Assembly: GCA_030762175.1 (NCBI GenBank)
Contig: CM060840.1
Coordinates: forward strand, 40,306,501-40,370,500
From: Metallyticus violacea
Taxonomy: Eukaryota; Arthropoda; Insecta; Mantodea; Metallyticidae
Reading direction: 5' to 3'
Length of the DNA: 64,000 nt
Positions 58,828 through 64,000 of this stretch are shown here, in pieces; the first letter of the stretch is position 1, and each line of letters begins with the position of its first letter. The position numbers were made by a program, and so were the translations under genes. Below the pieces are notes generated by a model. That model was given only the letters and a program-made list of their open reading frames with translations. It did no database searches and was not told where the DNA came from.

Positions 58828-59968
58828 GAATGTGGTGATGATAAAATTAAAGTTCCATAGGTGAACCAGATTCTAAGGGAAGTCATTTAATAAAAGTATA
58901 TTGTCAGTAACTAACATATCAGCCATTATTTATTAAAATTTCAAATCGGAATCGGTAAAAGTTAGTGGCGTACATACCCTTTAAAACTTTAAGCTCTAAT
59001 ATGTCAGTTTTAAGATAGATCATTGATATAATTAAAATATTTTATTGTCAATGTGTATGTAACGACATTTACTAATTTCTTTTCTTACAATGCTATGCAA
59101 TTTCAGGGTACATTTTGCGCTCGCGGTTCAAACTGAACTTTCTACGAGTTTTTCTTTTTATATCTCTCATCATTATAAGCTATCCTTTAGATAGAATAAA
59201 GCAAGTCCGTCACTTTTGACAAAACATCGGCGCCCAAATGACTTGGAGTTACCCTTAGGGAATGGTTAGGTTGGGAATATTTCTCGAAAGAGCCCTGTTA
59301 GCCAACTCGTTAAAAAGAAAAAGAACACAAGTTTCAAGACGTTCTTAAATGTGCTTCCTTGGCTCGAAGGAATATCTTTTCCACACTCGTAATTGTTAAA
59401 CTTGGACGAAGGGCATTACTTGAAAGAGTGCTATAATGCTTGAAGATCTCTAACTTCGGTCGTGATTTGAAAAGGTAAAGGTCTTCCGTTTCGCATAGAG
59501 AGATTTGTGAAGTTTTTACCGTTAAATTTCGCTGGTAAAGAAAATGTAGCTAAGTTCCACCTACTGATCTTTCTGATCCCTGATATACAAAACTACTTTA
59601 TTGCTGAAAAAAAAGCATATAAACTTCCAAAAGTAATAATTAGTTTAGTTATTTTCAACGAGGGATCAGAAAAATGGATTTTAAAAGCAGTGATGGCGTA
59701 AATAAAGTACACACATTTTATGATATTTTATACACATATTTACATACAGGAAAAAATATTCACTGTATTTCATTTGCTTTAAGAAAAATATATATCATTA
59801 GTATTATTCTACATACTTTCTCGATTGTTGGGTCACATTTACAAGAATTATTAATTTATTTAATATTACGTCATATTAAGGAATATGTATTACACATTAA
59901 TGCTTGCTTAGTCCTTGAATTTAACAGATAATAATGTGAAACGTATATTTAAGGAAACGTTTGCTTAG
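58828..59968. other. Unassigned stretch
   Basis: Overlapping 64- and 85-codon plus frames at 59507-59931 show only AT-rich composition. Nothing else seen. Confidence 0.4.
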
Positions 59969-59980
59969 AAACTGTAGTGA

Positions 59981-60255
59981 TTTTGATTTTGTTTATTTAC
60001 GGTCATCAGTATCCCATTCAAATCAGGGCGTGAAACGGCCGAAAAATTTTGCTCACAGGCCTCTTATTTCAGGCTTGAGGTTCTTTATCGTGGTGTAAAT
60101 GTACGACACGGGACCCACGACTTTACTTCCCTTTCGAAGGAAGCCATACTTAGGATTTTTATGCCCGAAAAAATCCAGTGGTCCCTGGCCGGGATCGAAC
60201 CCGCGATCTTGGGTTTAGAAGGCAAGTATGATTACCCTACACCACCAAGACCGAC
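59981..60255 (-). mobile_element. SINE-B copy, nearly full length
   Basis: Minus-strand copy with the best-preserved tRNA-like head: reverse-complemented GTAGGGTAATCATACTTGCC, TTCTAAACCCAAGATCGCGG and the B box GGTTCGATCCC. A short deletion removes part of the 3' domain (TTACGGTCATCAG in place of TTACGGACGCTC..GGTCATCAG). A 12-bp target duplication with one mismatch, aaactgtagtga / aaactgtaatga, flanks it (59969-59980 and 60256-60267). Confidence 0.93.
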
Positions 60256-60593
60256 AAACTGTAATGAAGATATACGTTCTAGAACATCATCTCTATTCTT
60301 CGTGTATTCAGCATATAACGCTTAGAACAGACAATTTAAAAATGAGCATAAACTGATGATCAATGGCCATATAGAATTTAATCTACGACATTCATGGAAA
60401 TATTCTGCAAACGAACGTGGAAAAAAGTTATGAGATAGCTGGACCAGAATTTGATTTGGAAGAGCGAGAATATAATAATGTAGTGTCGACAGACGTTTAC
60501 CGTAAGCTCTGAATGATCCATCATTTAACAAATGCTATTGTTGCAAAAAGAGGTAAACAAACCCGTTTTATATTAGCGTGTTATAACTTATTA

Positions 60594-60941
60594 TACGCTA
60601 CTGTCATTAAAATTCCTACCCCCATAAACGACGCGTTAATTCAATCCCATATTTTCTCAGAAACAGAATGATTCGTTGAAAATAAGATAGCAATACCTGT
60701 GTCTGAACAGAGAGAATTAAAGGGAGAAGTGGCACGCCGAGAGTGCGGGATGTCATTCCGAGAAATTGGTGCTTGTGTTATACGAAATGCGTCCACAGCA
60801 AAGGAATATGAGATCAGTTGATCAAGGTATGAATCCCAACGGCCCCGTCAGATAACCGAATGAGAAGACAGATTATTTTCACATAGCTACGAGTATTATG
60901 AACTAGCACAAAGTGTTGCAACTTCAATGGCCAGCAGTGTA
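60594..60941 (+). mobile_element. Deleted Tc1-like transposon with both ends
   Basis: Left end TACGCTACTGTCATTAAAATT and right end, reverse-complemented, TACACTGCTGGCCATTGAAG form diverged inverted terminal repeats (left copy one base shorter). Only 348 bp lie between the outer ends. Inside, the forward frame reads LKGEVARRECGMSFREIGAC, VIRNAST and, after a shift, QRPRQITE and EDRLFSH. These are the N-terminal DNA-binding half of a Tc1-like transposase. The catalytic two-thirds are deleted. Related to the fragment at 2258-2460 through the left end and the R-E-C-G-M-S-F-R-E-I-G block. Confidence 0.8.
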
Positions 60942-62049
60942 TTTCGAAGTTCCAAGGAACCGAAAGCAGACATTTATTCCCAGAATACGCAGATCGATTA
61001 AGTCGTATATTCATTTCTTGGTCCATAAGCGAATATCAACATAATATGTCTCATCGTAAAGGCTATTATGAAGTCTTTGCTCACTTGCATACCTACATCC
61101 GAAAGATGAGCTCCTTGTTTCAAAAGAGAGAATGGCCAACCGTAGGAATCTGGGTAATTGATGAAAGAAGCATGAACTATAGTTTTCATGGAACTTCTCT
61201 CTACTTGTCTCGGTATATGTGTGTCAAAAGATAGCCGTGGTTTATTCAGCTTGAGAACAACTTTACATAAATAACAATCAATCAAAGGTTATTCGTTTTG
61301 TCGAAGACAAAGTGGGCGATATTGGTTTTATTTGGAAATATACGTCAAATACAGCCTCTTTCCATAAGCGCTTTTAAAAATAGGATAGTTCCCTATCTAT
61401 TATAATACATTTCTTCGCAAGGTTTGAAATTAAGGAAGATTGCAGCACATAACTTTTAGTTTATATTCTAAATTCTAAAATGCTTTTTCGATTAACGTTG
61501 CAAGTGCTTCAGATCTATGATTTCTTAGCAAGAACTTGTCTACGGTACTCCATAGAAAATAATACTTAATATAAGACTCGATAATTTGAGCGGCCCCATG
61601 AGGGTGAATCTTTTAGTGGAGTTTCTTATATAAGTTCCTAAGCTCTGAATTATAATAAAACGTTATTCCATACACAAACGAGGGATGTTTACTTCTGGAA
61701 TAAGTAACATCTTAAGTATCCTTTACTCGTAAGCTTACTCCCATGGCCCCTCTATCACAAACATTATACCAAGAATGTTTTGATTCTTTCACGATAGTTT
61801 TGTATTTAGCTCTGTAAACATACTAGAGAGTAACCACTGGTTTCCTGGTTGTACAGATATTGTACAATATAGCAAATTCAATTTTAACTTTATAAACTTT
61901 GTGGAATTTATAAAATCTCGGTTTGGAAAAAAAGACTATAATTCAGCCCTGCTCACGGCTGACCGCTATTGGCTACGCCCTTAATTGGGGCAGGGATGAG
62001 AGCAGGGAGACAACAGAATCGGTCAGAATCTAAAAACAAAGACTGCTCT
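60942..62049. other. Unassigned stretch
   Basis: A 95-codon minus frame (60998-61285) overlaps a 62-codon plus frame. No family recognised. Confidence 0.4.
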
Positions 62050-62345
62050 GACGTCCTGGTAATCTAGCGGCCATACTTGCCCTGTAGACCAAAGATCGCG
62101 GTTTTAAGTTCCGGCCAGGATCGATGGATTTCTTCGGGCTTGAAAACACGGTTTCCTTCGGAAGGAAAGTAAAGCCATGGGTCCCGTGTTGTAGATTTAC
62201 GGCACATAAAAGAATCTCAAACCTGAAAGAAGAAGCCTCTGGGCAAAATTTATCGGCCGTTTCACAACCTGAATTGAATGGGACACTAATGATCTGAGAC
62301 AATAAAGAGAGTTCGTAAATAAACCAAATAAATAACTAAATAAAA
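62050..62345 (+). mobile_element. SINE-B copy, full length, diverged
   Basis: Head ACGTCCTGGTAATCTAGCGG, then CCATACTTGCC..AAAGATCGCGG and a weakened B box (GTTTTAAGTTCC). The body is complete (GGTTTCCTTCGGAAGGAAAG, TTTATCGGCCGTTTCACAAC), and the tail GTAAATAAACC is followed by AAATAAATAACTAAATAAAA. No clear target duplication. It lies 50 bp from the repeat C copy. Confidence 0.9.
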
Positions 62346-62392
62346 GAAGGTTCGCTTCATAACAAAGGCTTTAGAAATCTTTCTAAAGCGCA

Positions 62393-62640
62393 AACCATCG
62401 CCACAAATCCTGCCTAGCTCGTCCTGGCATTTTCGACCAACGGAATAAATGATATGAAAAGGGGGAGGGGAACATCCTAGTATTCACGTAAACGACCAGG
62501 TTAAACCACGAAAAAAACCCAAGGTCAGACCAGTCGGTTCCATGCGATTTGAACACTGGATCTCCGAATACAAGTTCCAAGTGTTGCCGTGTGTTTCCCC
62601 GCTCACTAAGACTCGGTTTAGAGAAGAATTGTTCTGAAAT
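62393..62640 (-). mobile_element. Repeat C, shorter copy
   Basis: Reverse-complemented: head GGAACTTGTATTCGGAGATC with B box GTTCAAATCGC, then GGAACCGACTGG, TTGGGTTTTTTTCGTGGTTT, CTGGTCGTTTACGTGAATAC, TTCCGTTGGTCGAAAATGCC, AGGACGAGCTAGGCAGG and GTGGCGATGGTTTGCGC. It aligns in order with the 42.2-kb copy but stops about 250 bp earlier. Overlapping 89- and 64-codon frames here are chance readings. Confidence 0.65.
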
Positions 62641-64000
62641 GACATAACACAATTCTTAGATGAAGGCTCTACTAACATATCTTATGTAGAACCTTTGCTT
62701 GCAAACCCAGTGTAGCATACTGCAACTTGACTGGTGTTGTATTACACAATTACATTTAAAAAGGTAGTCTATTGCTTTACACTTGTGTAAAGAACTAGAC
62801 ACGAGCGTGAAGAAAATGTATGGTTTTAGCGTCACAGAAAATAGGGAAATTTCACAAACTAGTAAAAGAGGAGGCGCAATTGAATAAAGTTAAATACATA
62901 CTAATATTTATCATAAAACATTGCCTACTTTGTGAAACAGAATTTAATTAAACTATCGTCATTTATTTGTTATAAAATGTTATACAATATATACATTTTA
63001 TATGATATTAAAAACATAAACTTTAATCTAACTTTTTAAGCATCATGTTTGTAACCGTAGGGTTTCAAAGCTACATACCTCTAAACGTGGAGGTGGGAGC
63101 AAACGAAATCTGTCTTCAGCCACCAGCTCGAATCATAAATCCTGATTCTTTGGCTGTTAGCATTCAGTTGAATGCAACATAATTTCAGCGGGTATTTGCT
63201 GCGGCTTGAGTTCCGTTTTTTTGCCCTACTGGAAAGAGGGTACAATATAATTCAACTGTAGGTAATAACTTTTTGTCTCTGTGCTCTCCCTGCATCACAA
63301 AGTATGCTGATTTATACCGCCGGAATGTACTCACAATGATGTGTCCCAGGAAGGGAATACAGGTGCCGCTGGGCTTTCAGAACCGAAATCAAAATTTCAA
63401 ATAGGCTAATTAGATTGACGAAATACTCTCCCATCACTGCGTGCACCAACAAAAATTCCAATGATTGTAGTTTAATTGTCTCAAAGTAAGTTAGAGGGCA
63501 TTCTCGGGAGAGGGGGTTTTGTTCCGTGCAACGGAAATAAAATACAAAACAATGTTCATCATTTGCTATGAAGAGGCAAACATTTACATTCTGAGCATTT
63601 GAAAAGTATATCATGTGAAAGGTATATCTATCCTAAAGAAAACATCTATCACAACTGAGTGCAATTCACTTCAAATATATTTATATATTTATTAGTCAAA
63701 TGTAAAAACAGGTATCTTTGAAAATAATGTTCTTATTGCATTCTAAAAGTTGTCTGCTTGAAAAGAAATAAATGTATAACAAGATTCTCAATAGATATTT
63801 TTGTGAGATGAACATTTCATTTAATTTTTATAAATTATAACTTCTTTCACTTCGATATATTAAATTCTTTACGTGCTTTTTAAAATGTGTAAATAATCAC
63901 ATAAAAATCCATAATGACCCAAAACAGGCAAAAAAAAAAAAATGGTTTTAAATCTTAGGCCACCGAAGCCAAAATAGCAAAACAGGCAAGTAAAATCTGG
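62641..64000. other. Unassigned AT-rich right end
   Basis: Nothing recognised. A 100-codon minus frame (63312-63614) has no motif. Confidence 0.4.

Overview
This window looks like non-coding DNA from a large, AT-rich animal genome. I find no host gene: no open frame longer than about 145 codons, no recognisable host protein, no rRNA and no free-standing tRNA gene. Decayed DNA transposons, tRNA-derived SINEs, LINE fragments and many microsatellites point to an arthropod. An insect is favoured because the 3' end of one SINE family resembles short-repeat tails I associate with insects; that attribution is from memory and uncertain. The window could be intergenic or lie in a very large intron.

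Recognisable content. (1) SINE-A is about 290 bp, with a tRNA-like head of the long-variable-arm type (Leu/Ser-like), A and B boxes, and a tail ending in TTAAACACT plus poly-A. Eleven copies are seen, several with clear target-site duplications (TSDs). (2) SINE-B is about 295 bp, with a different tRNA-like head and a 3' domain built on GATGACCTGAGATGTTAAAG. Ten full, deleted or fragmentary copies are seen. (3) Repeat C is a longer tRNA-headed repeat, recognised only by comparing two distant copies (42.2 kb and 62.4 kb). (4) The Tc1/mariner superfamily is represented by one complete-ended mariner of 1,226 bp with a dead transposase, three or four Tc1-like relics, and six relics of a group whose C-terminus carries an F-x-L-W-G-like motif. 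Several of that last group have lost the catalytic core but keep both protein ends. (5) Two 5'-truncated LINE pieces lie at 13.8 and 46.5 kb.

Layout. 0-2.5 kb: three SINE-A copies in the same orientation, then a Tc1 5' end. 2.5-13.7 kb: mostly unassigned AT-rich DNA with a tandem duplication, microsatellites and one copy of each SINE. 13.7-20 kb: LINE 3' end, textbook SINE-A and SINE-B copies, and the first mariner-group relic. 20-28 kb: unassigned DNA, then SINE-B and a second copy of the same relic split by a SINE-A. 28-37 kb: two Tc1-like relics and one mariner-group relic. 38-43.6 kb: densest repeat block (SINE-A, SINE-B, the mariner, repeat C). 44-54 kb: LINE piece, microsatellites, SINE-B copies and a transposase core. 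54-64 kb: two core-deleted transposons, a deleted Tc1 with both ends, SINE-B copies and repeat C.

Nothing here works as a pathway. The interest lies in how the elements decayed, nested and were internally deleted, and in possibly undescribed SINE families. I did not find a new multi-gene system.
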